This document shows, piece after piece, positions 5,099 through 5,734 of a stretch of DNA of 5,734 bases. Both the position numbers and the translations under genes were made by a program. Position 1 is the stretch's first letter. Each line of letters opens with the position of its first letter. The notes beneath the pieces were generated by a model. It saw only the letters and a program-made list of their open reading frames with translations. It ran no database searches and was not told the DNA's origin. Origin of the DNA: JBFWWW01 sp050245975 (GTDB lineage Bacteria; Pseudomonadota; Alphaproteobacteria; Rhizobiales; Hyphomicrobiaceae). The stretch lies in contig JBFWWW010000214.1 in NCBI GenBank assembly GCA_050245975.1, positions 1 to 5,734 of the forward strand, in the 5' to 3' direction.

Positions 5099-5734
5099 TT
5101 CCCGCCCCGCCTGATGAAATGCTCGTCCATGTCGGGCTGCCACAGGCGGACCCCGCCGGTGACGCCGGCCGCGTTCGACACGATCTTGACGTGCGGCGGC
5201 AGCATCGCCGTGATCCGGCGCGCATTGCCGCCCCCCACGTACAGGCGCTCGCAGGATGTCAGCGTTGTGACGGCATCGACCGCCCGCGCGACCCGCCGGT
5301 TCCAGCGCTCGGGGCCCTTGGCCGCCAGCGCCGCCGCGCCGATGTACTGGTCATAGGTGCGCTTGCGGCTCGCGCGGTGCTGGCCGAGCTCCAGGTGCAG
5401 CAGCAGGCGGCGGTCGCGGAACAGCGCGCAGCCGACGCCGGTGCCGAGCGTGATCACGCATTCGAGGCCCGGCCCCTCGACGACGCCGAGGCCCTGCACC
5501 GCCGCATCGTTGAGCATGCGCACCGGACGCCGGAAGCGCTTGGCCATCGCGTCCGCGAACGCGAAGCCCGCCCAGCGCTCCGTGCCGAGATTGGGGGCCG
5601 TCGACACGACCCCCGCCCGCACGACGCCGGGAAAGCCGATCGAGATGCGGTTGTAGTCGGGCAGCCGGCGGACGAGGCCGGCGATCTCCGCGATGACCGC
5701 CTTGGGATCGGGCACTTTCGGCGTGATGGCCACC
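5095..5734 (-). CDS. ppgK: ROK-family glucokinase, PpgK-like, N-terminus outside the window
   Basis: The 5' end is cut by the right edge; 212 residues are visible counting from an in-frame GTG at 5733, but the phosphate-binding DIGGT motif that opens every ROK kinase is absent, so the true start lies beyond. Seen, numbered from that GTG, are GFPGVV (33-38), the catalytic Asp in LNDAAVQGLG (D76), TLGTGVGCALF (95-105), LELGQH (113-118) and YVGGGN (165-170). The C-terminal half (RTYDQYIG, WNRRVARA, LPPHVKIVSNAAGVTGGVRLW) follows the proteobacterial PpgK-like branch of ROK proteins, which phosphorylate glucose using polyphosphate and/or ATP. The Cys-rich zinc motif of ROK repressors is absent, so a kinase is favoured over a regulator. 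The family E-L-G-H reads E-L-G-Q-H here. The phosphoryl donor cannot be decided, so the symbol is tentative. It is the first visible gene of the three-gene minus-strand set. Confidence 0.82.
   Translation of the reverse strand, partial: VAITPKVPDPKAVIAEIAGLVRRLPDYNRISIGFPGVVRAGVVSTAPNLGTERWAGFAFADAMAKRFRRPVRMLNDAAVQGLGVVEGPGLECVITLGTGVGCALFRDRRLLLHLELGQHRASRKRTYDQYIGAAALAAKGPERWNRRVARAVDAVTTLTSCERLYVGGGNARRITAMLPPHVKIVSNAAGVTGGVRLWQPDMDEHFIRRGGK

Noticed and set aside
3743..5356. Long plus-strand open frame of 537 codons opposite the kinase genes
   Set aside because: It is antisense to three well-supported enzyme genes with intact catalytic motifs; its translation is Arg/Pro/His-rich without recognisable domains.

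Overview
The window is high-GC DNA whose protein features (a MauG-type di-haem enzyme, a single-domain receiver with a FATGUY-like motif, an EcfG-type promoter, overlapping sugar-kinase genes) point to an alphaproteobacterium, most likely Hyphomicrobiales (Rhizobiales). This placement is inferred from family resemblance and base composition only. The DNA is almost fully coding: seven genes, two cut by the window edges, and no rRNA, tRNA, CRISPR array or insertion sequence that I can see.

Left part. On the minus strand, leaving the window at base 1, is the N-terminal part (98 codons) of a PKHD-type Fe(II)/2-oxoglutarate dioxygenase of the YbiX/PiuC family. A 132-bp divergent gap separates it from a plus-strand pair. 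The first gene of the pair (427-1269) encodes an exported, mostly helical protein of unknown function. The second (about 1290-2618) encodes an exported MauG/cytochrome-c-peroxidase-like di-haem protein with a type-1-copper cupredoxin domain fused at its C-terminus. The pair looks like a small operon for a periplasmic redox function.

Middle. The cytochrome gene converges, across 40 bp, on a minus-strand gene for a stand-alone receiver (REC) protein (2659-3060). Upstream of it is a good match to the alphaproteobacterial general-stress promoter (GGAAC-N17-CGTT, minus strand, 3093-3118), followed by a well-placed ribosome-binding site. The -35 element lies inside one arm of a 15-bp imperfect inverted repeat (3113-3150) that also covers the stop codon of the next gene upstream.

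Right part. Three minus-strand genes read into one another with overlapping stop/start codons: a ROK-family, PpgK-like glucokinase (5' end cut by the right edge), a PfkB/ribokinase-family sugar kinase of unknown substrate, and trehalose-6-phosphate phosphatase (otsB). Together they suggest handling of glucose and trehalose-type sugars. The stress promoter on the adjacent receiver gene fits a stress/osmoprotection setting, but that link is inference.

The points most worth a second look are the cupredoxin-peroxidase fusion with its uncharacterised partner, the stress promoter embedded in a stem-loop before the receiver gene, and the ROK-PfkB-OtsB cassette.
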